Shown here: positions 50,779 to 60,118 of the stretch, piece by piece
Numbering within the stretch: position 1 is the first letter of the stretch
Layout: each line of letters begins with the position of its first letter
Assembly: GCF_026013615.1 (NCBI RefSeq)
Contig: NZ_JAPDPI010000014.1
Coordinates: 1-64,000, forward strand
DNA: 64,000 bases
Source: Plebeiibacterium marinum
GTDB lineage: Bacteria > Bacteroidota > Bacteroidia > Bacteroidales > Marinilabiliaceae
Reading direction: 5' to 3'
The notes under the pieces: model-generated
What the model saw: the letters and a program-made list of their open reading frames with translations, nothing else
Database searches by the model: none
Told to the model about the DNA's origin: nothing
Program-made: the position numbers and the translations under genes

Positions 50779-51783
50779 CTACAAGACTTTACCTGAAGAA
50801 TCTCTATCAATATACTTAACAGGGACAACTATTTCTATATTATGGCCAGAGCCATTGATTGCATCAATCATTTGCCTTGCCACCATTCGCCCCATTTCAC
50901 TACCCTGTTGCTCCACAGACGAAAGGGTTGGATAAATCATCTCAGCAAAAGGTTCATTTCCAAATCCTGCCACCCCAAATTCTTTTGATATACTTATCCC
51001 CAGTTCCTTTAATCCTTCGTAAACGCCAAATGCAGAATAATCACCAGCACAAAAAACAGCGTCGATCCCTTCCTTGGCTACTTCTTTTACTTTTAAATAG
51101 CCTGCTTCACGGGTAATAACATCTTCCATTATCAATCCTTCATCCACTTTCCCAAAATAATCCTTCACTGCATCTTCATATCCTCTCCTGCGCTCACAAT
51201 AAGCTTTTAGCAACCTGCTGCCCCCAAAGTGTGCCACCCTTCGATACCCTGATTCCAATAACTTTTTAGTAGCCAGATATGCTCCGGTATAATTATCGTT
51301 GACAACCTTTGCTCCAGTCAGCTCTTTGCTAACCCTATCAAACTGAACTAATGGAACTTTTGAATCTACTACATACTGAAAGTGTCCAAAATCATCGGTT
51401 TCACTTGAAATAGAAGTGATAATTCCTGCAACACGGTTTTGCATCAGTGAGTTTACTGCTTTAACTTCAGACCTCAACTTTTCGTGACTTTGCATAATAA
51501 GCAAACTATAACCTGCAGGATTCAATATTTCTTCAACTCCACTAATCACATTGCTAAAAAAATGGCGGTTAATCCTTGGCACTATCATCCCAACCAAATC
51601 CGACCTGCCTTTTCTTAAAGAAGCAGCCATTAAATTAGGTTGATACCCCATCTCTTTGGCAACTTTCTTTACCATCTCCCTGGTCTTTAGGCTAACCCTC
51701 TTATTATCAGCCAAAGCCCGTGAAATTGTTGAAGGGGTAACTCCCAACTTCTTTGCAATATCATTAATGGTAACCTTCTTCAT
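50779..51783 (-). CDS. LacI family transcriptional repressor
   Basis: 334 residues: N-terminal helix-turn-helix and hinge (TINDIAKKLGVTPSTISRAL ... NLMAASLRKGRSDLVG), then a periplasmic-binding-protein-like sensor (VGMIVPRINRHFFSNVISGV, AVFCAGDYSAFGVYEGLKEL, GVAGFGNEPFAEMIYPTLSS). Position at the head of kduI-kduD-DUF4861 suggests it controls uronate catabolism, with a keto-deoxy-uronate as likely inducer. A 46-bp palindrome overlapping its own -7 box points to autoregulation. Confidence 0.93.
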   Translation of the reverse strand: MKKVTINDIAKKLGVTPSTISRALADNKRVSLKTREMVKKVAKEMGYQPNLMAASLRKGRSDLVGMIVPRINRHFFSNVISGVEEILNPAGYSLLIMQSHEKLRSEVKAVNSLMQNRVAGIITSISSETDDFGHFQYVVDSKVPLVQFDRVSKELTGAKVVNDNYTGAYLATKKLLESGYRRVAHFGGSRLLKAYCERRRGYEDAVKDYFGKVDEGLIMEDVITREAGYLKVKEVAKEGIDAVFCAGDYSAFGVYEGLKELGISISKEFGVAGFGNEPFAEMIYPTLSSVEQQGSEMGRMVARQMIDAINGSGHNIEIVVPVKYIDRDSSGKVL

Positions 51784-51799
51784 TAGTTATAATTTACTG

Positions 51800-51846
51800 C
51801 AAATATACAAACGATTGCGCAATAATGTGCAATCGTTTGTATATTT
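51800..51846 (-). promoter_or_regulatory. LacI-type operator palindrome and -7 box
   Basis: Arms 51801-51821 and 51826-51846 are complementary at 20 of 21 positions around a 4-base centre; the core is CAAACGATTGCGCA / TGTGCAATCGTTTG. The inner edge overlaps TATATTTG on the minus strand (51800-51807), a fit to the Bacteroidota -7 consensus TAnnTTTG, 16 bases before the lacI ATG. Binding there would block the promoter. Confidence 0.75.
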
Positions 51847-52017
51847 TTTACACTTTATTATTTCCGCCACCACACAAACACCTTATTATCAACACGCTAC
51901 CCCAATCTTAACAAAATCACCAGCAGCAAAAAAACAAATACTTGCCCAAAAATTGAACAACCTCTATTTATATTCTATTAAACATTTTCTATTTTCGGGC
52001 TGTTATTCTTACAATAG

Positions 52018-52144
52018 TTCGTTAGTTTTTTTTTATAAGTGTAAGATTATGAGATAATTAATAAAACCAACTTAAGTTAGGTAAAAATCTGATTTTAAGC
52101 ATCTTGCAAATAAGTCTCTTATCTAAAGTCTAACGATCTGTTAT
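52018..52144 (+). repeat. 130-bp dispersed repeat, copy 2
   Basis: Same orientation and almost the same sequence as 29996-30127. It lacks one of the two TCTCTTATC words of copy 1, and has a few substitutions. No coding frame. Confidence 0.8.
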
Positions 52145-52176
52145 CTTAGCAACATTTAAACAATTAATATATTTCT

Positions 52177-52776
52177 ATGCTGTCATTAGATCATATTTTT
52201 GCCAAAAACAAAGAATGGGTAAAAGAAAAAACCCGGGAAGATACCGATTACTTTAAAAACCTGGCATTAGGACAAAGCCCTAAATATCTTTGGATAGGTT
52301 GCTCAGATAGTCGTGTTCCAGCAGCAGGGCATACCCATACAGAACCAGGGGATTTTTTTGTACACCGGAACATTGCCAACCAGGTAATTACCAACGACTC
52401 TAATGTAATGAGCGTAATTAAATATGCGGTAGACTACCTAAAAGTAAAACACATTGTTATCTGTGGGCATTACGGATGTGGAGGAATTGCTGCAGCTGTA
52501 GACAACAACAAAGATGAATACCTGGGTGACTGGCTTTCCGGAATAAAAGATTCTTACAAAAAGAACAGTGAGATATTAAACAAATTTGATGACAAAGAAG
52601 AAATGTTGAATAAATTGTCGGAGATAAATGTAGAAAGGCAAATTGAAAAACTATCAAACACCTCAATTGTACAACACGCCTGGGAAAGGAATCAGGAACT
52701 TTTTTTACACGGGTGGATATTTGACCTAAAATCCGGGCATCTTAAAAAACTAATGGATGTAAAATCACCATATTAA
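52177..52776 (+). CDS. Beta-class carbonic anhydrase
   Basis: 199 residues; zinc ligands Cys42, His98 and Cys101, with the Asp44-Arg46 dyad in CSDSRVPA and the downstream HYGCGG motif. It interconverts CO2 and bicarbonate in the cytosol. The region FFVHRNIANQV is typical. It stands alone on the plus strand and ends in a shared terminator. A second copy of the 130-bp repeat forms its leader. Confidence 0.95.
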   Translation: MLSLDHIFAKNKEWVKEKTREDTDYFKNLALGQSPKYLWIGCSDSRVPAAGHTHTEPGDFFVHRNIANQVITNDSNVMSVIKYAVDYLKVKHIVICGHYGCGGIAAAVDNNKDEYLGDWLSGIKDSYKKNSEILNKFDDKEEMLNKLSEINVERQIEKLSNTSIVQHAWERNQELFLHGWIFDLKSGHLKKLMDVKSPY

Positions 52777-52781
52777 AACAG

Positions 52782-52810
52782 AAAAGGAGCGTTATATAAC
52801 CGCTCCTTTT
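52782..52810. terminator. Bidirectional terminator
   Basis: Perfect 10-bp stem AAAAGGAGCG (52782-52791) / CGCTCCTTTT (52801-52810) with a 9-base loop, T runs on both strands, between the convergent carbonic anhydrase and DUF3078 genes. Confidence 0.9.
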
Positions 52811-52818
52811 TATATTTC

Positions 52819-53709
52819 TTAAAAACTATACGTCAACCCTGCGCCAAACAACTGTTTCATCTGGATTCGTGCCCCCTCTTCCACTCCGGCACTATTTACA
52901 TACTTAATATCATCATCGTAAATAATATTTGTTTTAAACACTGCACTTAAAAACTTATTAACTTTCATATCGAACCCTATTTCAAAATCTACATCAACAT
53001 TCTGGGGGTTTTCAGAATAATTGGAAAAAAGGTCCAATCTGGAATAAACATTTACATTTTTGATTAAGTCCTTCTTCTGAGCCACTACTTTTACCGAAGC
53101 TCCATACTCACCCCTCATATGATCATATTCTTCCTTTTCCATACCATAAGCCCCGGCATACGACAATGAATCGCTTGAAACAAAAGTCATTTTTGAAGCC
53201 AGAGGAGATATGAACATAGAAAAATTGTCTGATGGTTTATAATCCATACCCAGCGAAAACTGCAAATAAGCAGGCGACATAAAATCTGAAATTTTAGTGG
53301 CCTGAACCAAAGGATCCTTATAACCAACAGTAAACTGGGTTTTAAAATCAGCCAGGGCAGTATAAAACCAATGGTTACCATTTTCGTAACCAAGCTTTGA
53401 GGATACATACAGGCGATCTTCTGACTTGGCAACTTTATAATCCCCTTGCTTGGTTAGTCCATACCCAAGATCCAAAGTATTGTCCCAGGCCAGTTTTTCT
53501 TTTTTATAATTTAAAAATCCTTTAAAAAGAAATGTTCCCGCCACGGTATTATTACCCCCACCAGACCAGTTGGTTAAGGAAACCTGAGAAAAATTGAGAG
53601 ATGCACTACCCCCTACTTTCCAATATTTAATAGAATCGTTTTTTTCTTGCTGAGCGAAAACCCCGGTAGTGAGTGCGCATAAAAATGCAATTAGTACTAT
53701 TTTCATCAT
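52819..53709 (-). CDS. DUF3078 family outer-membrane-type protein
   Basis: 296 residues with signal peptide (TTGVFAQ). WKVGGSASLNFSQVSLTNWS near the N-terminus and GGGNNTVAG, then alternating amphipathic strands to GAGLTYSF, are typical of DUF3078, a Bacteroidota beta-barrel family. The ending in aromatic-x-Phe fits BAM recognition. Function unknown. It follows the mscS gene by 31 bases on the same strand. Confidence 0.88.
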   Translation of the reverse strand: MMKIVLIAFLCALTTGVFAQQEKNDSIKYWKVGGSASLNFSQVSLTNWSGGGNNTVAGTFLFKGFLNYKKEKLAWDNTLDLGYGLTKQGDYKVAKSEDRLYVSSKLGYENGNHWFYTALADFKTQFTVGYKDPLVQATKISDFMSPAYLQFSLGMDYKPSDNFSMFISPLASKMTFVSSDSLSYAGAYGMEKEEYDHMRGEYGASVKVVAQKKDLIKNVNVYSRLDLFSNYSENPQNVDVDFEIGFDMKVNKFLSAVFKTNIIYDDDIKYVNSAGVEEGARIQMKQLFGAGLTYSF

Positions 53710-53740
53710 TGTGTGAAGTTTAGAATTATTTACTTATTAT

Positions 53741-54559
53741 TTATTCTGCTTTAAATAAATGTACATCGGTTTGTGGAAATGGTATAGAAACTCCTTGCTT
53801 GTCGAATGCCTTTTTAACAGCCTCATTCATATAGAAGAATACTCCCCAGTAATCTTCACCTTTACACCATACCCTTGTGGTAATATTAACCGAACTATCA
53901 GCCAACTCTCCAACTGCAACAAATGGTTCCGGTGTTTCAAAGATTTTATCATTTTGGCTGATAACATCCAGAATTATTCCCTTGGCCTTATCAATATCAT
54001 CTCCATATCCTATCCCAAAAGAAAAATCTACTCTCCTGTTAGATTCTCTTGAATAATTTATCAAACTGGACGTTGACAGCCCACCATTAGGAATGAAAAT
54101 AACACGGTTATCGGGCGTATTTAAAATAGTGCTGAAAATTTGAATTTCCTGCACCGTTCCCTTATATCCCTGCGCTTCAATAAAATCACCTTTTTTAAAT
54201 GGCTTTAACACCAGCAACATTACACCCCCGGCAAAATTCTGTAGCGTTCCTGACAAAGCCATACCCACAGCTAAACCTGCGGCACCTAAAATAGCTATAA
54301 ACGAAGTCATTTGAATGCCAACCATCGACATCACGCTGATCACCAACAAAATTTTAAGTATGTAACTCAGTAATCCAACCAAAAAAGGCTGAAGCGTTAC
54401 ATCAACTTGTTTTATCTGGAATGCCTTCTTCATTCCTTTGGTGATCTTGGCAATCACCCAAAAACCCACTATTAAAGTAATAATAGCCAAAACCAATTGC
54501 CCTCCATAGGCTACAATATACCCCTTTGAAGATTCAAAAAGATCCATAATCTGTTCCAT
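53741..54559 (-). CDS. mscS: Small-conductance mechanosensitive channel (MscS)
   Basis: 272 residues, close to the E. coli length. Three membrane helices, with the pore helix GAAGLAVGMALSGTLQNFAGGVMLLVLKPF (Ala/Gly pattern), then the beta domain (FKKGDFIEAQGYKGTVQEIQ, IPNGGLSTSSLINYS) and an alpha-beta C-terminus. It opens under membrane tension to release solutes in hypo-osmotic shock. Likely transcribed with the DUF3078 gene. Confidence 0.95.
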   Translation of the reverse strand: MEQIMDLFESSKGYIVAYGGQLVLAIITLIVGFWVIAKITKGMKKAFQIKQVDVTLQPFLVGLLSYILKILLVISVMSMVGIQMTSFIAILGAAGLAVGMALSGTLQNFAGGVMLLVLKPFKKGDFIEAQGYKGTVQEIQIFSTILNTPDNRVIFIPNGGLSTSSLINYSRESNRRVDFSFGIGYGDDIDKAKGIILDVISQNDKIFETPEPFVAVGELADSSVNITTRVWCKGEDYWGVFFYMNEAVKKAFDKQGVSIPFPQTDVHLFKAE

Positions 54560-54723
54560 AATTTTAAATTGAATTTAGGTTCAAAAATCTATTTATCGTA
54601 CTACAGTTACAAGAACATTAAACCAAATTATACAAATAATGTTCAACCAAGTCACAAATTACAGGTATTTTAATATGAAAGTCAACTATTATTTTCAATA
54701 GCGAAGATAATTCCCATGGAAAC

Positions 54724-55719
54724 TCACAACGAACTTCGTTCAATTATTTCTGTATCAACAAATTCGTTCAATTTAAGCTCCTGTTCTACAAAATAGGCCA
54801 TTTTTTTGCCCATCAAAGCAAAATCTGTAGAAAGCACACTGATCCCATCTTTAATATACTTTTTTGTTGGGGTTTCATTATACGAGATAATCCCTATGTC
54901 TGTCCCTAACACCAACCCTTTATCTGAAGACATATCAAGCAGAATAGCCAACACCCGGTCGCTTACTGTAAAATAAAGCTCTCCTTTCTGTGGATGCAAA
55001 TCGTCTAATGAATAAATTACATCATGATGAATTTGTCTTTCAGAACAGTATTTTTTGAAGTACTCCACAGTTTCTTTGGGATGGTTTGTATACTCAGGAT
55101 ATACTAACAAAAGCCTGGAATACCGTTTTAACTTATCCTCAACTTTTAAGAGGTTATTGTACACCGGAGCTCCAAAATCCTGTCCTATAAATGAACTTTT
55201 AGGCGGAACATTAATTTTCCAGTCGATACATAAAAGCTTAGATGGGTCAATAAGCTTCAAGGCGGATTTCACCCTGTCATCATCAAAATTCATAATAATA
55301 TAATGACTGTACTTTCCTGCAGCATTTCTTACAATATCCTCAAATACCCTGGGATTGTAATGATGAAAATGCACATCTACGTTCACCCGGCTGGGCAGAG
55401 CAGACCTGAAAGCACCGTAGAGCACCTCTTTATATGCCTTGAGCGTATCTAAAAAAAGAAATACATTGGAAGTATTACTTGAAACATAATACCCTTTATT
55501 AGGCACAGATTCTATTAATCTGCGATTTTTCAATTCACTGTATGCCTTAAAAACCGTATCACGGCTTAATCCGCACCTGGAACACATTTCATTAACAGAA
55601 GGCAGGTTGTCGCCCACCTTCATCTTGTTACTTTTTACAGCCTCTTCAAAAGCATCTACTACCTGTAAAAATTTTGGAACACTAGAACTTTCGTCAATAT
55701 TTGGAATAAAATCACTCAT
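54724..55719 (-). CDS. GntR family regulator with periplasmic-binding-like sensor
   Basis: 331 residues: GntR winged helix (about 12-78; GDNLPSVNEMCSRCGLSRDT, VFKAYSELKNRRLIESVPNKG) fused to a LacI-like sugar-binding domain (about 90-315; IIMNFDDDR, FIGQDFGAPVYNNLLKV, VLGTDIGIISYNETPTKKYI). This architecture is used for sugar-responsive control in Bacteroidota, for instance in fucose and arabinose utilisation. No target gene lies next to it, so the ligand is unknown; the GH29/GH95 genes of this window are a speculative target. Confidence 0.9.
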   Translation of the reverse strand: MSDFIPNIDESSSVPKFLQVVDAFEEAVKSNKMKVGDNLPSVNEMCSRCGLSRDTVFKAYSELKNRRLIESVPNKGYYVSSNTSNVFLFLDTLKAYKEVLYGAFRSALPSRVNVDVHFHHYNPRVFEDIVRNAAGKYSHYIIMNFDDDRVKSALKLIDPSKLLCIDWKINVPPKSSFIGQDFGAPVYNNLLKVEDKLKRYSRLLLVYPEYTNHPKETVEYFKKYCSERQIHHDVIYSLDDLHPQKGELYFTVSDRVLAILLDMSSDKGLVLGTDIGIISYNETPTKKYIKDGISVLSTDFALMGKKMAYFVEQELKLNEFVDTEIIERSSL

Positions 55720-55803
55720 GGCAACTATTAAAGTTTTTTTTAATTAATTGAATGCCCCCACACTCAATGTTCAATTCATTGCTTTTTACCACTAAAGTAT
55801 ATT

Positions 55804-56895
55804 CTATTCTTGGGTTAGTTTTTTTGCTTCTGTTAAAGAAATCCTTTGACCATCTTTAAAAGCTATTATAAAACAATCCTTTACTTTTTCCTGCACCATA
55901 CCAACCTGTTTGCTAATTCCACTAAAACTATCCGACTCTCCCACTGCGTATTTAAAATACTTTCCATCCTTATATTCATATAAATCAGCAAACTTTTTAT
56001 ATATCGAGGTTCCCTGTTTTATTTGTCGCTTGCTGCTAGCCACCTGGATTCGATACAAAACACCTGGGCCTGTTGTTTTTTTCGGGGTTTCTTTTATCTC
56101 AATATTGTTTTTAGCCTCAAAGTTATTTTTATAATCCCTAAATGCCCTGTAAATACCGGAGGCAAGCAATGTTTGCCCTTCGTTTGACGATAAATATTTT
56201 TCCTCTATAGAATTACTCAAAAATCCCAATTCAACTAACACCCCAGGCATAGCAATCTCGCGCAAAACCAAGAAACCAGCCTGCTTCACACCACGGTTTC
56301 TTCTACCTACCCGCTCTCCAAACTGATGCTGAACCATATCTGCCATTTCCAGACTTTGGTTTAAATATATATTCTGATATAGTTCAAAAATGATATAAGA
56401 CTCTGCTAAATTCGGGTCAAAATCTTCATAAGTTGTTGAATAATCGTCTTCCAAAACTATTACTGAGTTTTCCTTTTTTGCAACCTCTAAATTATCCTGG
56501 GTTCGATGAAGCCCTAAAGCAAAGGTTTCTGTTCCAGTAATCTTAGGATTAGAAATATAATTTGCATGTATGGATATAAACAAGCTGGCATCTGACTTAT
56601 TAGCTATTTTTGCCCGTTCTTTTAATGGTACAAAAACATCTTTTTTACGGGTATATACAACCTCAACTTCCGGCATATACTTTTCAATATAATTTCCAAG
56701 CTTTAATGCAACAGCCAAAACCACATCTTTCTCCTTTGCATATTTACCATGTGCTCCGGGGTCTTTCCCTCCATGTCCTGCATCAATAACCACCCTTTGA
56801 AATTTTCCGGTAGTTTGTCCTGTTACCGGATTTGCATAAAAAGTCATCATTAAAACAAACACCGGCAAACACCATATAATATTTTTGATATTCAT
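55804..56895 (-). CDS. N-acetylmuramoyl-L-alanine amidase with SPOR-like tail
   Basis: About 363 residues from the ATG at 56895 (better signal peptide, ending VTGQ); another ATG lies at 56919. Amidase_3 fold with zinc ligands in VVIDAGHGGKDPG, a Glu about 15-20 residues on and SIHAN; EIAMPGVLVELGFLSN carries the catalytic Glu. The last 80 residues (YRIQVASSKRQIKQGTSIYK ... GQRISLTEAKKL) resemble a SPOR domain that binds denuded septal peptidoglycan. It cuts the lactyl-Ala bond during cell separation. Divergent from the lptD-like gene. Confidence 0.92.
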   Translation of the reverse strand: MNIKNIIWCLPVFVLMMTFYANPVTGQTTGKFQRVVIDAGHGGKDPGAHGKYAKEKDVVLAVALKLGNYIEKYMPEVEVVYTRKKDVFVPLKERAKIANKSDASLFISIHANYISNPKITGTETFALGLHRTQDNLEVAKKENSVIVLEDDYSTTYEDFDPNLAESYIIFELYQNIYLNQSLEMADMVQHQFGERVGRRNRGVKQAGFLVLREIAMPGVLVELGFLSNSIEEKYLSSNEGQTLLASGIYRAFRDYKNNFEAKNNIEIKETPKKTTGPGVLYRIQVASSKRQIKQGTSIYKKFADLYEYKDGKYFKYAVGESDSFSGISKQVGMVQEKVKDCFIIAFKDGQRISLTEAKKLTQE

Positions 56896-56919
56896 TCCCT
56901 TAATAATAGTTTGACTCAT

Positions 56920-57304
56920 TTTACTTTTGTCCTCAGCTACATCCTATACTCAGTCACAAATTCCTCTATACTGCCGCAACCACATTCCCATGAAGTTTTC
57001 GGCTCAGTTTCATCCAAAGTTATAGTCTTATAACCTGACTGTTGGTTGCTTCTTTATTATATTTTTCAAATAATGTTCAAAAATAACCTTTGACAATGAA
57101 ATAACTATCCTCTTTTCTGAAAAATAATGAATTTTTTAGCTTAAAATATGCATTAATTAAAACCATGGCAGATTATTTGCTAACAGATGTCGGCAATAAA
57201 TACAAATAATTACTATTTCAAGGCGCTTATTTTATAAATAAAAAGTCTCTATCATCAATTTTTATTTATTTTTGTCGCAACTTGAAAATTAAAGAATCAA
57301 AGCA
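56920..57304. promoter_or_regulatory. Divergent region amidase / LptD, with -7 box
   Basis: 385 bases without a gene. TATTTTTG at 57267-57274 matches TAnnTTTG on the plus strand and would place a start about 25 bases before the lptD TTG codon. No good -33 TTTG was found. Nothing else recognised. Confidence 0.45.
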
Positions 57305-60073
57305 TTGAATCAAAATAAAAACAACATACACACCGGATATACAACCAAGGTTTATCCGCTATTTATTTTATTGATTTACAGTCTATTTTTCAATTTATCA
57401 TTTGCCCAGGTATCACAAAATGATACCATAGCTACCCTGTCAAATGATTCAATTGTTGCCCCACTTGACTCTACCGGGGTTTCCGGATCCTCTGATTCTA
57501 AGGGACTGGGGATAGAAGCCGATGTAGAATACACTGCCAAAGATTCAATCATCATGACCATGGATGGATCTAAAAAGGTTTTTTTATATGGCGATGCCGA
57601 AGTAAAGTATTTAGATATTACGCTAACTGCCGCCTGTATCGAACTCGACCTGGACAGCAGTTTAACCTATGCCTACGGAATTGAAGATTCCTTAGGTGTT
57701 GCCAGCGGACTGCCTGTATTTACAGACAAAAGCGGTTCGTACGAAATGAAAAAGATAAAATACAATTTCGAAAGCAAAAAGGCTATTATCGAACATGTTG
57801 TTACTGAACAGGGCGAAGGATATGTTGTTAGCGAATATGCAAAAAAAGCACCTGATGATTCATTTTCGATAAAAGACGGACATTATAGTACATGCGACAA
57901 CCATGAACACCCTCACTTTTACCTTAACCTTACAAAAGCCAAGGTTATTCCAGGTAAAAAAACCATCACTGGTCCGGCCTATCTGGTTGTTGAAGACATC
58001 CCGCTGCCAATTGGGATTCCGTTTGCAGTTATACCCAACACAAGCAGCTATAGTTCAGGTATAATCATGCCTTCGTATGGAGAAGAAAGCAACAGGGGTC
58101 TGTTTTTACGCGACGGAGGCTATTACTGGGCTGCCAGTGATTACTTCGACATGGCCATTACGGGTGATTTATATGCCAACGAATCCTGGGGTTTAAGGGG
58201 TAATTCCAAATACAAACTCAACTATAAGTTTTCAGGAAATTTAAGCGTTCAATACATAGTGAATGTAAATAGCGAAAAGGATCTCCCTGATTACAGCAAA
58301 TCAAAGGATTTTTCTATAAACTGGTCTCACCGTCAGGATTCCAAAGCCAATCCATTTCAAACCTTTTCAGCAAGTGTAAACTTTTCAAGTAGTTCGTTTG
58401 ACCAAAACAACGTTACAAGTGTAATCAACCCAAATAAACTGGCGCAAAACACTAAACGTTCAAGTATATCTTACAGCAGGAGGTTTCCTAATTCACCGTT
58501 CAACTTTTCGGCCAATATTTTAGCATCACAAAACACACGTGATACTACCATTAGCCTTACTACTCCTGACCTTACTTTAACCATGAACAGGATTTTTCCC
58601 TTTAAGAGGAAAAATAAAATTGGCTCTAAGGAAGCATGGTACGAAAAATTAAGTTTGTCGTATACTGCAAATTTAAGGAATTCCCTGAACGCAAAGGAGT
58701 ATGAATTCTCTGAAAAAAAATTCCCTCAGGAATGGGAAAACGGCGTTAAACACTCCGTACCTCTTTCTTTAAACCTGAAATTACTAAAGTACTTTACTTT
58801 AACTCCATCTGTAAATTATACAGAAAGGTGGTACAGTAAATCAATAACAAAAGAATGGGATGAAGAGCTTGGAAAAGTGGTAACAGCCGATACAACCAAC
58901 GGCTTTAAAAGGGTATACGACTACAGCTATTCTGTAAGCACCTCCACCAAGTTTTATACTATGTATACTCCGTGGCGCAAATTATTTGGTAAGAAAGTAG
59001 ACCGGATAAGACATGTAATGACACCTTCGGCAAGTTTATCCTATCGCCCCGACTTTGGAGATGAAAAATTTGGTTACTATGACTGGTTTGAATATTACAA
59101 CCCTAATTTAGATTCGATAATCAGGCATGAGTATTCACGATACGAAGGAGCCCTTTATGGTACTCCGGGCAAAGGAAAATCAGGATCTTTAGGCCTTTCT
59201 GTTGGCAACACCCTTGAGATGAAGGTAAAAAGCGAAAGAGACACTACCGGCTTTAAAAAAATAAAAATACTGGAGAGCCTGAACTTCTCCACATCACACA
59301 ACTTCCTGGCCGACTCTCTGAAATGGTCGAGAATAAATATGAGCGGAAGAACCAAAATATTAGGGACCAGTATCAATTTTGGGGCTACCTTTGATCCTTA
59401 TGCCTTAGACACTACTGCCACAGGTTCACCAATTCGCATCAATACATCGTTATGGAAGGCGGACAGAAAATTAGTAAGAATGGAATCTGCAAACCTAAGC
59501 TTTGGTTTGTCATTTGGTTCTGAAAAGCTTAAAAAATGGAGAGAACAGAGAAACGGAACCGATTCTGAAGAAGAAGAAACTGACGAATCCCAGTTACCTG
59601 AGGATGAAATGTTAGACAATCCACTGGACCGGGTTGATCGTTTAGGCGATGATTTTGCCGAGACACGGGGTACCCGCGAAACACTTATGGACGACGATGG
59701 ATATACAAAGTTTGAATTTCCATGGAACATTTCACTGAACTATAGTTTTCGATTAAGCAACGGCGAATTTGACAAGCAAAAAATGGCTTACAAGAAAAAG
59801 ATAACTTCGGATATTAATTTTAATGGAGATTTCTCTTTAACCCCCAAATGGAAATTTTCTTTTTCTTCGGGATATAACTTTGACAGAAAAGAAATATCAC
59901 ACACAAACCTTAGAATATCAAGAGACTTACACTGCTGGGGCATGAGCTTCAACCTGGTTCCTGTAGGAAGGTATAAATCTTACTTTTTTACACTTAACGT
60001 AAACTCTTCCATACTTCAGGATCTGAAATACGACAAACGAAGTAGTCCCAGAGACAATCCTAATTTCTTTTAG
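57305..60073 (+). CDS. lptD: LptD-like LPS-assembly outer membrane protein
   Basis: 922 residues. The only usable start is TTG at 57305: a stop lies at 57290 and the next ATG comes after the signal peptide (KVYPLFILLIYSLFFNLSFAQ). The N-terminal OstA/LptA-like domain (about 75-215; KKVFLYGDAEVKYLDITLTA) receives lipopolysaccharide. A large barrel follows (IPLPIGIPFAVIPNTSSYSS, GIIMPSYGEESNRGLFLRDG). An acidic insert (EEEETDESQLPEDE) precedes the last strands. This is the Bacteroidota form of LptD, inserting LPS into the outer leaflet. RidA follows by 45 bases. Confidence 0.9.
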   Translation: MNQNKNNIHTGYTTKVYPLFILLIYSLFFNLSFAQVSQNDTIATLSNDSIVAPLDSTGVSGSSDSKGLGIEADVEYTAKDSIIMTMDGSKKVFLYGDAEVKYLDITLTAACIELDLDSSLTYAYGIEDSLGVASGLPVFTDKSGSYEMKKIKYNFESKKAIIEHVVTEQGEGYVVSEYAKKAPDDSFSIKDGHYSTCDNHEHPHFYLNLTKAKVIPGKKTITGPAYLVVEDIPLPIGIPFAVIPNTSSYSSGIIMPSYGEESNRGLFLRDGGYYWAASDYFDMAITGDLYANESWGLRGNSKYKLNYKFSGNLSVQYIVNVNSEKDLPDYSKSKDFSINWSHRQDSKANPFQTFSASVNFSSSSFDQNNVTSVINPNKLAQNTKRSSISYSRRFPNSPFNFSANILASQNTRDTTISLTTPDLTLTMNRIFPFKRKNKIGSKEAWYEKLSLSYTANLRNSLNAKEYEFSEKKFPQEWENGVKHSVPLSLNLKLLKYFTLTPSVNYTERWYSKSITKEWDEELGKVVTADTTNGFKRVYDYSYSVSTSTKFYTMYTPWRKLFGKKVDRIRHVMTPSASLSYRPDFGDEKFGYYDWFEYYNPNLDSIIRHEYSRYEGALYGTPGKGKSGSLGLSVGNTLEMKVKSERDTTGFKKIKILESLNFSTSHNFLADSLKWSRINMSGRTKILGTSINFGATFDPYALDTTATGSPIRINTSLWKADRKLVRMESANLSFGLSFGSEKLKKWREQRNGTDSEEEETDESQLPEDEMLDNPLDRVDRLGDDFAETRGTRETLMDDDGYTKFEFPWNISLNYSFRLSNGEFDKQKMAYKKKITSDINFNGDFSLTPKWKFSFSSGYNFDRKEISHTNLRISRDLHCWGMSFNLVPVGRYKSYFFTLNVNSSILQDLKYDKRSSPRDNPNFF

Positions 60074-60118
60074 CACATTAAGTTCTAACGTAAGATATTA
60101 AACATAAAATTACCCAAA

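Larger units (their letters stand above)
51784..52176. other. Divergent region lacI / carbonic anhydrase
   Basis: Without a gene. It contains the lacI operator-promoter (51800-51846) and copy 2 of the 130-bp repeat (52018-52144), which ends about 30 bases before the carbonic anhydrase start and so forms most of its upstream region. Between 51850 and 52017 nothing was recognised. Confidence 0.6.
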
